Notes: generated from the letters alone by a model not told the origin. A DNA stretch of 64,000 nt from Flemingiibacterium sp045586505 (GCA_045586505.1 JAZNAL010000053.1:61004-125003), one strand, 5' to 3'. Positions 49,146 through 57,621 are shown, numbered from the stretch's first letter. Numbers and translations are program-made.

Positions 49146-49186
49146 ATATACGTAAACAAAATTTGTAACACGGAGGTGTATTTGAA

Positions 49187-49357
49187 ATGGCATACAAGAT
49201 TAACGACGATTGCATCGCTTGCGGCGCTTGCGCTGACGAGTGCCCTGTAAGCTGCATTGCAGAAGCAGACGGCAAGTATGTGATCAACGCAGATGAGTGC
49301 ATTGAGTGCGGTGCTTGCGCAGGCGTTTGCCCTGTTGACGCTCCCAAGGCAGAATAA
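49187..49357 (+). CDS. 2[4Fe-4S] ferredoxin
   Basis: 56 residues, preceded by CGGAGGTG. Two cluster motifs are seen: CIACGACADECP (residues ~9-20) and CIECGACAGVCP (~38-49), with the internal symmetry of clostridial ferredoxin. It is a monocistronic low-potential electron carrier and a candidate partner of the Etf complex and other anaerobic oxidoreductases. Confidence 0.96.
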   Translation: MAYKINDDCIACGACADECPVSCIAEADGKYVINADECIECGACAGVCPVDAPKAE

Positions 49358-49377
49358 TTTCAGAACATAGAAAATCC

Positions 49378-49399
49378 CGCCGCATTGCGGCGTTATTTT
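49378..49399 (+). terminator. Ferredoxin terminator
   Basis: CGCCGC-ATT-GCGGCG followed by TTATTTTT. Confidence 0.7.
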
Positions 49400-49709
49400 T
49401 GTGCCTGTTTATCGCCCCGTTCTGCGTGAGATGAGGTGAAACTGTGACTTTAATTTGCTTTTTTACGGTTTTCATAGATTATACCCTCGGTTAATTATTT
49501 ATCTGTATCCATAAGTACCACAGCCGGCAAATAATCAAGGGCATCGCCGCGATTTAATATAAAAAACGCGCCCTTGTTATTCGCCCCATGTGACCATAGA
49601 AAAGAATTATCATCAAAATCGCGCATTTGTTGAAATTAGCACTTGCAATAGTCTGTGTTTTATGATATAATATAATGAAAAGTTATATTTTTCGAAAGGA
49701 ATAAGAATC
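49400..49709 (+). other. Gene-free gap with promoter of the HTH-cupin gene
   Basis: No convincing ORF. The promoter for the next gene is TTGCAA (49643-49648) and TATAAT (49666-49671), 17-base spacer. A weak inverted pair CAAGGGC (49538)/GCCCTTG (49572) flanks an AT-rich loop. Nothing else is seen. Confidence 0.6.
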
Positions 49710-50270
49710 ATGATCCCTCAGGTTGAACAGATAGCTGCGCGAGTACGTGAGCTCCGCGATATTCTTGACATTGACGCAAGCGTGATTGCCGAAAAGATTG
49801 GCGTCTCCCGCGAAACCTACGACGCATACGAAAACGCCAAGACCGACATCCCCGTTGGCAAGCTCTACCTTATCGCCTCCGAAATGGGCGTCGATCCTAC
49901 CGTGCTCTTACTCGGCGATCAGCCCCGAATGGTAGACTACACCCTCATCCGTCAGGGCAACGGTCTTGAAGTGGAGCGCTATGCAGGCTACAAATTCACC
50001 TCCCTCGCATATAATTATATTAACCGCGAAATGGAGCCTATGATCGTCACCCTCGATCCCGATGATAAGGTCCCCGATCTTGTTACTCATGCGGGTCAGG
50101 AATTCAACATGGTGCTTGAGGGTACCGTGGCGGTGCATCTCGGCGACAGAGAGCACATCCTTCGTGCGGGAGATTCCATCTATTTCAATCCTGCGATCCC
50201 CCACGGACAGAGAGCCGTAGGTACGGTATCGAAATTCCTTACCGTTATCAACGAAAATATGAACCGCTAA
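49710..50270 (+). CDS. HTH-cupin (XRE-family) transcriptional regulator
   Basis: 186 residues. The N-terminal XRE helix-turn-helix is VRELRDILDIDASVIAEKIGVSRETYDAYENAKTDIP (residues ~11-47). The C-terminal cupin (~105-180) has THAGQEFNMVLEGTVAVHLGDREHILRAGDSIYFNPAIPHGQRA with the metal-binding His/Glu pattern. It lies 19 bases before an acyl-CoA synthetase and probably regulates it in response to a small carboxylate or CoA-related ligand. Confidence 0.9.
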   Translation: MIPQVEQIAARVRELRDILDIDASVIAEKIGVSRETYDAYENAKTDIPVGKLYLIASEMGVDPTVLLLGDQPRMVDYTLIRQGNGLEVERYAGYKFTSLAYNYINREMEPMIVTLDPDDKVPDLVTHAGQEFNMVLEGTVAVHLGDREHILRAGDSIYFNPAIPHGQRAVGTVSKFLTVINENMNR

Positions 50271-50289
50271 AACAAAGGAACCGTCAAAA

Positions 50290-51975
50290 ATGAACTTTTT
50301 ATCAAAATACCTGCCTCGCATCGACTTTGAGTCCTACGAGGATTTCAAAAAGAATTATAAATTAAACATCCCCGAATGCTTCAACTTCGGCTACGATATA
50401 ATCGACGAATACGCACGCCTTGAGCCCACCAAGCCCGCGCTGATCTGGCTCAACGATGACGGCGGCGAGGCGCATTTTACATTCGGCGACGTCAAGGAGC
50501 AGTCCGACCGTATCGCCAATGTGCTCACATCTCTCGGAATAGGTAAGGGCGACCGCGTGATGCTTATATTAAAGCAGCGCCCCGAGGTATGGTTCACCCT
50601 CGTGGCACTGTGCAAGATGGGCGCCACCTCCATTCCCGCCTCCTTCCAGCTCACCGAAAAGGATATCATCTACCGCTGTGAGGCGGCAAACGTCCGCATG
50701 ATCATCGCGGCAGAGGATGACGTGATCATAAACCACATAAGAAACTCTCGCGAAAAATGTCCCACGCTTATGAATGTGGGCATTGTGGGCGACGGCATCT
50801 CAGAGCGCTACGGCGACGAATTTCTCGATATGAGAAAGCTTACCGCGGCGGCATCTGCCGACTACATACGCCCCACGGGCGAAGCGGCGTCCTCCAACAT
50901 GGACACTATGCTGATGTACTTCTCCTCCGGCACTACCGGTATGCCCAAGATGATCACCCACAACTTCCTCTATCCTCTGGGACACATCACCACTGCCCAC
51001 TATTGGCAGAAGGTTGAGGATGAGGGCAGACACCTCACCGTTTCCGATTCCGGCTGGGCAAAATTCGCCTGGGGCAAGATCTTCGGTCAGTGGATATGCG
51101 GCGCGGTCAACGTGGCGTACGATACCGACAAATTCGTACCCGCAAAGCTTCTCGCGGCGATCGATCACTTGAAGCTCACCACATTCTGCGCACCGCCCAC
51201 CATCTACCGCTTCCTTATTAAGGAGGACCTGTCCGGCTGTGACTGGTCGACCCTCCATCACTGCGGTACAGCGGGCGAGCCGCTGAATCCCGAGGTCGTC
51301 AAACGCTTCAAGGAAGCTACAGGACATACCATCTTCGAGGGCTTCGGTCAGACTGAGACTACCGTTCTCCTTGCAAACTTCGGCTGGGATCCCATCAAGC
51401 AGGGCTCCACAGGCAAGCCTTCGCCCATATACGACATCGATATCGTTGACGAGATGGGCAATCACTGCGAGGACGGTATCGTTGGCTCCATTGTAATAAG
51501 AAACGCCAAGGATCATCCCACCGGTCTGTTTCTTGAATACGAGAACGATGACGCGGCAAATCAGCGTGCCTTCAAGAACGGTACATACAACACCGGCGAT
51601 ATGGCGTGGCGCGATTCCGACGGCTACTTCTGGTTTGAGGGCAGAAACGACGACGTTATCAAATGCTCCGGATACCGTATCGGTCCGTTCGAGGTAGAAA
51701 GCGCACTGCTCACCCATCCGTCGGTTCTCGAATGTGCGGTCACTGCAGTTCCCGACCCCGTACGAGGTCAGGTTGTAAAGGCGACCATCGTACTTACCAA
51801 GGGATGGCGAGATAAAGCGGGTGACGACTTAAAGAAGGAACTTCAGAATCACGTCAAGGTGACTACCGCCCCCTACAAGTATCCCCGCGTTGTGGAGTTC
51901 GTCGACGAGCTTCCCAAGACCACCAGCGGTAAGATCCGCAGAGTTGAGATCCGTCAGAACGACGCGCAGAAGTAA
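50290..51975 (+). CDS. Acyl-CoA synthetase (ANL superfamily, acetyl/medium-chain type)
   Basis: 561 residues. AMP-binding P-loop YFSSGTTGMPK near residue 214, GFGQTETT near residue 350, YNTGDMAWRDSDGYFWFEGRNDDVIKCSGYRIGPFEVE near residue 435, and the catalytic lysine in PKTTSGKIRRVEIR near residue 547. It activates a carboxylic acid to its CoA thioester using ATP. Substrate size cannot be fixed by eye; the layout resembles medium-chain acyl-CoA synthetases. Co-transcription with the HTH-cupin regulator is likely. Confidence 0.92.
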   Translation: MNFLSKYLPRIDFESYEDFKKNYKLNIPECFNFGYDIIDEYARLEPTKPALIWLNDDGGEAHFTFGDVKEQSDRIANVLTSLGIGKGDRVMLILKQRPEVWFTLVALCKMGATSIPASFQLTEKDIIYRCEAANVRMIIAAEDDVIINHIRNSREKCPTLMNVGIVGDGISERYGDEFLDMRKLTAAASADYIRPTGEAASSNMDTMLMYFSSGTTGMPKMITHNFLYPLGHITTAHYWQKVEDEGRHLTVSDSGWAKFAWGKIFGQWICGAVNVAYDTDKFVPAKLLAAIDHLKLTTFCAPPTIYRFLIKEDLSGCDWSTLHHCGTAGEPLNPEVVKRFKEATGHTIFEGFGQTETTVLLANFGWDPIKQGSTGKPSPIYDIDIVDEMGNHCEDGIVGSIVIRNAKDHPTGLFLEYENDDAANQRAFKNGTYNTGDMAWRDSDGYFWFEGRNDDVIKCSGYRIGPFEVESALLTHPSVLECAVTAVPDPVRGQVVKATIVLTKGWRDKAGDDLKKELQNHVKVTTAPYKYPRVVEFVDELPKTTSGKIRRVEIRQNDAQK

Positions 51976-51989
51976 TAAAAGAGGGTAAA

Positions 51990-52110
51990 GTCTGAAAAAT
52001 GGGTCATTTTTCAGACAATAAAGTTTTGTGCCTTTCGCATCTTCGATGCGAATTTCCTAACGGAAACCGTCACAAAACTTCGTAGTCGTTAGAAAGGAAT
52101 GGTCACAACC
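51990..52110 (+). ncRNA. Candidate structured leader, copy A (upstream of the SGNH hydrolase)
   Basis: Begins with a hairpin, GTCTGAAAAATG/CATTTTTCAGAC (51990-52016). Then AAGTTTTGTG (52021-52030) pairs with CACAAAACTT (52071-52080) and encloses two hairpins: TTCGCATC-TTC-GATGCGAA (52034-52052) and TTTCC-TAAC-GGAAA (52053-52066). This gives a three-way junction. The ribosome site AAAGGA (52093-52098) follows. Copy B at 54801-54922 matches nearly throughout. It matches no riboswitch class I recognise. Confidence 0.6.
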
Positions 52111-52992
52111 ATGGAATTTGCAAAAAACGCCGCGCCGATACTTATCGTGCTCGGCCAGTCAAATGCCCACGCCCACGGAACAACGCTTCCCGAGGATGAG
52201 ATCATACGCACGCCGCTCAAAAATGTCCACGGACTTTCCCGCGAATACAATCAGGCGTACGGTCTTGACGACGTTACCTGGACCGGCTTTACCACCGGCG
52301 GTATGAACCTCGGCGAAACGCAGGATGACACCTGCTGTCTTGCCAATGTGTTCGCAAAAAGATGGCAGGACGCCATCGACGGCGGTGCGGAGCTTCCCGA
52401 TCTGTACGTTATTCAGATCTCCGTCGGCGCTCAGGGTGTTGCGGAATTTGAATCACACGGCGATAATATGTGGTACGCCATGCGCGACCCAAGATTGAAG
52501 CCCGGCAAGCTCGGCGAGTGTGACATCTCCCTCTATCCGCTGACCGTGGAGATACTCTCCCTTGCTTACATGAATCTTATGACCTCCGGCAAAAAACCGC
52601 AGGTAATCGGACTCCACTGGAATCAGTGGGAGAAAGAGTGCTTTACAGGTTCAAGAGCCATGAACGAAGCCAAAGCTAATTTCGAGAATCTCTTCTGGGG
52701 CTTCTTCACCGCCCTGGGAAGCGATAAGACCGGCAAAAATGTTCCGCTGTACCTATACAGAGCGCTGTCCGAGAATTTTGAGGCGTCCCGCGTGGAGCGC
52801 ATGAACGGTATTTTCGACGAGTTTGCAAAAACATATGCCGACTGCCGCATTATCGATCTGCGTGAGAGCGGACACTACACCGACGAGCCGAAGCTGCACG
52901 GCATCTTTAAGCCCGACGGAGTACACTACACCTCCGAAGCACACCGCTTTTTTGCTGATATTCAGTGGAAGGATGTTTTCGGCGGCGAATAA
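52111..52992 (+). CDS. SGNH-type hydrolase (sialate O-acetylesterase-like)
   Basis: 293 residues from ATG 52111. An ATG 12 bases earlier abuts the AAAGGA site and is unlikely. The nucleophile block is ILIVLGQSNAHAHG near residue 10 (GQSN, as in carbohydrate acetylesterases), with a Gly-containing IQISVGAQGVAEF near residue 108 and the closing DGVHYTSEAHRFF near residue 269 supplying Asp and His. No signal peptide is present, so it acts in the cytoplasm, perhaps on imported acetylated sugars. Its leader is the structured element shared with hflX. Confidence 0.8.
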   Translation: MEFAKNAAPILIVLGQSNAHAHGTTLPEDEIIRTPLKNVHGLSREYNQAYGLDDVTWTGFTTGGMNLGETQDDTCCLANVFAKRWQDAIDGGAELPDLYVIQISVGAQGVAEFESHGDNMWYAMRDPRLKPGKLGECDISLYPLTVEILSLAYMNLMTSGKKPQVIGLHWNQWEKECFTGSRAMNEAKANFENLFWGFFTALGSDKTGKNVPLYLYRALSENFEASRVERMNGIFDEFAKTYADCRIIDLRESGHYTDEPKLHGIFKPDGVHYTSEAHRFFADIQWKDVFGGE

Positions 52993-53074
52993 ACCGTACA
53001 CAGTGCGGCGATAATTAAATTATATTTTTCAACAACAAACACAAAGGGGGTCTTGACCGAAAAGGTCAGCCACT

Positions 53075-54253
53075 ATGGAAATAAACACAAACATGACCCG
53101 CGCCTGGGCGGAGATCGATCTTGCCGCAATACGGCAGAATTTCAACGCCGCAAAGGCACACGCAGGAGTGTACGGCGCACAGATAATCGCCGTCGTCAAG
53201 GCAGACGCATACGGTCACGGCGCAAAAAGAGTCGCAGCTGAGCTTGAGAGGCGATGTGGCGCGAAATATTTCGCCGTTGCCACGCTTTATGAAGCGCTGG
53301 AGCTTATTGAATCCGGCATAAAATCGAATATTATACTGCTCAGCGAGGTTCATCCGTCGCTCTACGACGAGCTGGTCCGTCATGAGACTATTATTCCCAG
53401 CATTTTTAATTATGAGAGCGCCAAGGCACTATCCGACGCCGCAAAAAAGCGCGGCACCGCAATCTCCTGCTTCCTTATCCTTGATACGGGAATGTCGCGT
53501 ATAGGTATCGAATGTACCTCACCCGAAAAGCTTCGGGCAGGGGTTGAGCAGGCGGAGCAGATCGCTTCACTTGACAATATCGAGCTTACGGGCATTTTCA
53601 GCCACTACGCCTGTGCGGATGAGGAGGATAAATCCTCGGCGCTTTTGCAGACCGAGCGCTTCAACGAGTTCGTTTCACGTCTTGCGGAGCGCGGCATTGA
53701 GCCGACCTTCAAGAGTATGTGTAACAGCGCGGCGCTCACCGAGGCGGCATTCACTGACAAATACGATTTAGTGCGCGAGGGAATATGTCTCTATGGTCTG
53801 AATCCCTCCGATACGACCGCGCGAGTGCTTGATTTGAAGCCCGCCATGGCACTGCGTGCCCGTGTTACCGCAGTCAAGACCGTGGAAGCGGGTGTCGGCA
53901 TCAGCTACGGTCATACGTTCGTGACCGACCGCGAGACTCGCGTCGCCACCATATCCGTAGGCTACGCCGACGGTTATCCACGTCTGCTTTCGGGTAAGGC
54001 AAGCGTGATCATCGACGACTCTCCCGCGCCCATTCTCGGACGGGTCTGCATGGATCAACTCATGGTGGATGTCACCGACATCCCATCAGCGAAGCCGGAT
54101 TCCATCGCAACTCTCCTCGGTGCCGATGAGCGTGTGCGCGCCGACAAACTCGCCGCCATGATCGGAACCATACCATACGAGCTCATTTGCGGCATCTCCG
54201 TCCGCATCCCGAGAATCTACACCAACGCCTACGATGACATAAATTCGGACTAA
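53075..54253 (+). CDS. alr: Alanine racemase
   Basis: 392 residues, full length. The PLP lysine is in AVVKADAYGHG near residue 40, the other catalytic Tyr in GISYGHTFVTD near residue 274, and GRVCMDQLMVDVTD near residue 318 is the usual signature. It supplies D-alanine for peptidoglycan. The ribosome site AAAGG (53061) is part of a small hairpin GACC-GAAAA-GGTC (53056-53067), which could modulate initiation. Confidence 0.96.
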   Translation: MEINTNMTRAWAEIDLAAIRQNFNAAKAHAGVYGAQIIAVVKADAYGHGAKRVAAELERRCGAKYFAVATLYEALELIESGIKSNIILLSEVHPSLYDELVRHETIIPSIFNYESAKALSDAAKKRGTAISCFLILDTGMSRIGIECTSPEKLRAGVEQAEQIASLDNIELTGIFSHYACADEEDKSSALLQTERFNEFVSRLAERGIEPTFKSMCNSAALTEAAFTDKYDLVREGICLYGLNPSDTTARVLDLKPAMALRARVTAVKTVEAGVGISYGHTFVTDRETRVATISVGYADGYPRLLSGKASVIIDDSPAPILGRVCMDQLMVDVTDIPSAKPDSIATLLGADERVRADKLAAMIGTIPYELICGISVRIPRIYTNAYDDINSD

Positions 54254-54532
54254 CTAATATATCCTTGTGCGAAACTTTGAGAGTTTTGCAAGACATCCAG
54301 CCGAGGCAGGAGGGGGTGTCGGGGGAGGGGCGCAGCGGCGCCTGAGCGCAGCTCCTCCCCTTACCGACAGCGGCGCGACGCCGCGGTCGCCCGTAATTCG
54401 AAAATAATAAATATTTTTTATATTTTTTCTCAAAACCTATTGCATTTCAAGAAAAAATATGTTATACTATGGTGTATGATATTTGCGGCATGGCAAAATC
54501 CATGCAAATAATGACAAATGAGGTGTAAAAAC
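54254..54532 (+). promoter_or_regulatory. GC-rich repeat and rpmE promoter
   Basis: 54310-54380 is G/C-rich with opposed segments GGGGAGGGGCGC and GCGCAGCTCCTCCCC that can form an imperfect stem, in style like the 45.4-46.2 kb element. The rpmE promoter is TTGCAT (54440-54445) and TATACT (54463-54468), 17-base spacer. No gene is seen. Confidence 0.6.
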
Positions 54533-54736
54533 ATGAAGGAAGAACTCCATCCCGAATACAAGGAAGTTACAATTAAGTGCGCTTGCGGCGAAACCGTTGT
54601 AACCCGTTCTACCAAAGGTGACATGAAGGTTGAAATTTGCTCCAAGTGTCATCCCTTCTTCACTGGCAAGCAGAAGCTCGTCGATGCAGGCGGTCGTGTA
54701 GATAAGTTCAAGAAGCGTCTTGAACAGGCTAAATAA
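54533..54736 (+). CDS. rpmE: Ribosomal protein L31 (zinc-binding form)
   Basis: 67 residues from ATG 54533, with GAGGTG 6 bases upstream. Starts MKEELHPEYKEVTIKCACG and has ICSKCHPFFTGKQ; Cys in CAC and CSKC form the zinc site of the C+ paralogue. It is part of the large ribosomal subunit and often a zinc reserve. It has its own promoter and terminator. Confidence 0.96.
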   Translation: MKEELHPEYKEVTIKCACGETVVTRSTKGDMKVEICSKCHPFFTGKQKLVDAGGRVDKFKKRLEQAK

Positions 54737-54751
54737 TTATTTGCCTATCGG

Positions 54752-54790
54752 GGGTTTGAAGCGTCTTTTTTGAGGCTTCAAGCCCTTTTT
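54752..54790 (+). terminator. rpmE terminator
   Basis: GGGTTTGAAGC and GCTTCAAGCCC arms followed by TTTTTT. Confidence 0.82.
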
Positions 54791-54800
54791 TCTGTCTGAA

Positions 54801-54922
54801 GTCTGAAAAATGGATCATTTTTCAGACAATTAAGTTTTGTGCCTTTTGCATCTCCGATGCGAATTTTCTAACGGAAACCGTCACAAAACTTTGTATTCGT
54901 TTGGAAAGGAATGGTCATACCT
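54801..54922 (+). ncRNA. Candidate structured leader, copy B (upstream of hflX)
   Basis: Same architecture as copy A: hairpin 54801-54827; closing helix AAGTTTTGTG (54832-54841) with CACAAAACTT (54882-54891); hairpins TTTGCATC-TCC-GATGCGAA (54845-54863) and TTTTC-TAAC-GGAAA (54864-54877). Against copy A, C-G becomes U-G in both inner helices, so pairing is kept, and other changes fall in loops or linkers. It sits right after the rpmE terminator, with AAAGGA before the hflX ATG. Confidence 0.6.
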
Positions 54923-56218
54923 ATGGAAGATTTTGAGCGAGCCGTGCTGGTCGCGGTCAATACCGATAAAATGAAGGATGGCGAATGCGAGGTCTCGCTG
55001 GCGGAGCTTGAAAGGCTTCTCGACACCGCAGGCGGAAGCGTATTTGCCAAAATGGTGCAATCCCTTGACGCGCCAAACCGCCGCACCTGCATCGGAAGCG
55101 GCAAGCTCCAGGAACTGTCCGATCTTTGTAAAAACAACGATATCAAGCTTGTCATTTTCGACCTGGAGCTATCGCCGATGCAGATACGCAACATTGAGGA
55201 CGGCATCGACTGCGAGGTGCGCGTGCTTGACCGCTCCATGCTCATTCTTGATATATTCGCGCTCCATGCCACATCCCGCGAGGGTAAACTGCAGGTTGAG
55301 CTGGCACAGCTTAAATACACCGCCCCCCGCCTTGCAGGTAAGGGAATCGAGCTGTCGCGTCTTGGCGGCGGTATCGGCACGCGCGGTCCCGGTGAATCTA
55401 AATTGGAGACCGACCGCCGTCACTTAAAGCGCCGCGAGGAGCAGTTGTTGTCAGAGCTCGAAGACCTTGAGCGCGGTCGGCTTACCAAAAGAAAATCCCG
55501 TGAGCGTTCTGGTATTGCCAAAGTGTCCATCGTCGGGTACACCAACGCGGGCAAATCTACCCTGCTCAACCGTCTCACCGATGCAGGCATTCTTGCCGAG
55601 GACAAGCTATTTGCGACCCTCGACCCCACCACACGCAAATTTACCCTTCCCTGCGGAGTCGATATTCTGCTCACCGTCACGGTCGGCTTCATCCGCAATC
55701 TACCGCACCACCTCATCAAGGCGTTCAAATCCACTCTTGACGAGGCGGCTTTCGCGGATATTATCCTCATCCTCATCGACGCCTCTGACCCCGAAGCCAT
55801 GAGTCAGCTTGAGGTCACGGAAAAGCTACTGTCCGAGCTTGGTGCGTCGGGCAAACCCACGCTGTACGTCTACAACAAATGTGACCGCGCGGAGCTGGGC
55901 TTCGGTCATCTCGCAATTGACCCAAGCAAAAACTCGGTAGCGGTGTCGGCGCTGACCGGCGAGGGCATATACGAGCTAGTTGCTAAATTAGAGGTCATGG
56001 TGCAGGACGGCAAGAGTGAGGAGACCTTCATCATCCCCAACCGCGATGCGGGTGTGGTCAACCGTCTCTATGCCTCGGCGGAGATCATCGACATCGACTA
56101 CGGAAGCGATGCCGTCACCGTCCGCGCCACAGTGGATGCAAAGACCCGCGGTCAGTATGACCGCTACCGTGTAAAAAAAGAGGGGGAGCAAAATGGCGAA
56201 GAAGACGAAGAATATTGA
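54923..56218 (+). CDS. hflX: Ribosome-associated GTPase HflX with altered G3 motif
   Basis: 431 residues from ATG 54923. The N-terminal HflX domain has the GxGxGGxGTRGPGE-type stretch LGGGIGTRGPGESKLETDRR near residue 150. The GTPase domain has G1 GYTNAGKST near residue 210, G2 DPTTRKF near 235 and G4 NKCD near 316. G3 should be DTVG but reads VTVG at residues 252-255 (GTC at 55676-55678). HflX splits stalled 70S ribosomes under stress. Its stop lies 26 bases into yigZ, so the two are coupled. Confidence 0.93.
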   Translation: MEDFERAVLVAVNTDKMKDGECEVSLAELERLLDTAGGSVFAKMVQSLDAPNRRTCIGSGKLQELSDLCKNNDIKLVIFDLELSPMQIRNIEDGIDCEVRVLDRSMLILDIFALHATSREGKLQVELAQLKYTAPRLAGKGIELSRLGGGIGTRGPGESKLETDRRHLKRREEQLLSELEDLERGRLTKRKSRERSGIAKVSIVGYTNAGKSTLLNRLTDAGILAEDKLFATLDPTTRKFTLPCGVDILLTVTVGFIRNLPHHLIKAFKSTLDEAAFADIILILIDASDPEAMSQLEVTEKLLSELGASGKPTLYVYNKCDRAELGFGHLAIDPSKNSVAVSALTGEGIYELVAKLEVMVQDGKSEETFIIPNRDAGVVNRLYASAEIIDIDYGSDAVTVRATVDAKTRGQYDRYRVKKEGEQNGEEDEEY

Positions 56219-56858
56219 TACTCCTGCACCATCCGCTCCCAAAACACACACGACCTTGGAGCGTGAAGCGTCTGCTGAATTTATCGAGAAAAAATCGGTA
56301 TTTATCGGCTACGCGACTCCCGTAAAAAGCGAGGAGGAAGCGCTGGAGTTTATTAAAAAGATCCGCCACAAGCACGGTGACGCCACCCATAACTGCTACG
56401 CCTACGAGCTAAACGGAGGCGGCATCGCCCGTTATTCGGATGACGGCGAGCCCCAGGGCACGGCGGGCGTCCCGATACTTGATGTGATCAAAAAAAGCGG
56501 CGCTACCGACTGCTGTGTAGTGGTGACCCGCTATTTCGGCGGTATTTTACTGGGCGCGGGGGGACTGGTGCGCGCGTACGCGAACGGTGCGAAGATCGCC
56601 CTTGACGCGGCGCATATCGTCACCTACGAGAGCTACACCGAATTTCGCCTCGTCTGCGACTATAGCGCGTATCAGAGGCTGAGCTACGAGTTTCCGAAAT
56701 ACGGCATCATCGTAGATGCCAGCGATTTCGGCGGCAGCATCACGCTGAAGCTTGCCGTAAAAGCGGCACTTTTCGCGGATTTTGAAAAAAAGCTGGCTGA
56801 AATGTTTGCGGGCAAGGTCTCTGCCGAGATGCTGGGCGAGAGGTTTGATTTCAGATAA
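56193..56858 (+). CDS. YigZ/IMPACT family protein
   Basis: 221 residues. The IMPACT domain signature is clear: EKKSVFIGYATPVKSEEEALEFI near residue 32, HNCYAYEL near residue 66, DDGEPQGTAGVPILDVI near residue 84 and VVVTRYFGGILLGAGGLVRAYANGA near residue 108. A C-terminal ferredoxin-like DUF1949 domain follows. Eukaryotic IMPACT regulates Gcn2; bacterial members may bind nucleic acid or inhibit proteases. The overlap with hflX suggests a translation-linked role. Confidence 0.9.
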   Translation: MAKKTKNIDTPAPSAPKTHTTLEREASAEFIEKKSVFIGYATPVKSEEEALEFIKKIRHKHGDATHNCYAYELNGGGIARYSDDGEPQGTAGVPILDVIKKSGATDCCVVVTRYFGGILLGAGGLVRAYANGAKIALDAAHIVTYESYTEFRLVCDYSAYQRLSYEFPKYGIIVDASDFGGSITLKLAVKAALFADFEKKLAEMFAGKVSAEMLGERFDFR

Positions 56859-56862
56859 AGCG

Positions 56863-56897
56863 TGGGACTGCATACAATACTGCAGTCCCATTTTTTT
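56863..56897 (+). terminator. hflX-yigZ terminator
   Basis: TGGGACTGCA and TGCAGTCCCA arms followed by seven T. Confidence 0.82.
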
Positions 56898-56907
56898 GAT
56901 TTCCCTA

Positions 56908-57288
56908 TTAAATATCACTGGAACCGATTTTATCGACCAGACTTAACCTTTTACCGTAAACATGTAATACCTGTAAAAAAACATTGATATACGGTAAATA
57001 ATGATACTCTTCCATTCTTCTAATGATTTCCTGATTTATACAGCTCATTTCCGCCACTTTTTCTACGGTAAGTCCCATTCGCTCTCGTAAAAACACCGCA
57101 GCATCAACAAGCTCACACCAATCCAGCATTCCCTCTCTGTAGTATTCATACAATCGATTTCTATCTTCATCGTTTTTAACATTACACAACATATTCCATT
57201 CTTCGGCATCAGAAATTTTTAACACACCAAACACCTCAATAAAATAAATTTCTCCGTGTAAGAGTCCGGAAATATTAATTCTTTCCAT
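56908..57288 (-). CDS. Small HTH-domain protein divergent from an XRE repressor
   Basis: 126 residues. The C-terminal half fits a helix-turn-helix of the XRE type (LRERMGLTVEKVAEMSCINQEIIRRMEEYHYLP, residues ~67-99). The N-terminal ~60 residues are not recognised. The ribosome site is weak. It is transcribed divergently from the 71-residue XRE repressor, with a palindrome inside its own promoter. It could be half of a regulatory pair or a toxin-antitoxin-like module; no toxin domain is visible. Confidence 0.65.
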   Translation of the reverse strand: MERINISGLLHGEIYFIEVFGVLKISDAEEWNMLCNVKNDEDRNRLYEYYREGMLDWCELVDAAVFLRERMGLTVEKVAEMSCINQEIIRRMEEYHYLPYINVFLQVLHVYGKRLSLVDKIGSSDI

Positions 57289-57300
57289 AGTTTTGAATCA

Positions 57301-57367
57301 ATTATATCACATGTTGTGATATTTGTCAATATCTCAATATGTGATAGTGTATAATAATTACACTATC
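57301..57367. promoter_or_regulatory. Divergent promoters with two palindromic operators
   Basis: Minus promoter: TTGACA (57329-57324) and TATAAT (57306-57301), 17-base spacer. Operator 1, ATATCACA-TGT-TGTGATAT (57304-57322), fills that spacer. Operator 2, GATAGTGTA-N7-TACACTATC (57343-57367), spans the TATAAT (57350-57355) facing the plus-strand gene. The two palindromes share only GTGATA-like half-sites. Confidence 0.72.
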
Positions 57368-57389
57368 ATGTAGCAACGGAGATAAACGT

Positions 57390-57605
57390 ATGAAACTGGA
57401 GAGATTAAGGAATTTGCGCGAAGATTCGGATAAGACGCAGTCTGACCTCGCCGAATTTCTGCACATGACGCAGAATGCCTATTCGCAGTACGAAACCGGC
57501 GCGCGTACCCCTTCCATCGAGTGCATTATAAAAATTTCCGATTTCTACGGCGTCTCTGTGGATTATCTGCTCGGACTTACCGATAATCCACAAAGGAATA
57601 AATAA
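57390..57605 (+). CDS. XRE-family repressor (single HTH domain)
   Basis: 71 residues. LRNLREDSDKTQSDLAEFLHMTQNAYSQYETGARTPSIECIIKISDFYGVSVDYLLG covers the entire Cro/CI-type helix-turn-helix fold. There is no extra domain, so it is probably a simple dimeric repressor of itself and the divergent gene. CGGAG lies 8 bases before the ATG. Confidence 0.88.
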   Translation: MKLERLRNLREDSDKTQSDLAEFLHMTQNAYSQYETGARTPSIECIIKISDFYGVSVDYLLGLTDNPQRNK

Positions 57606-57621
57606 CAATACCGCAAAAATT

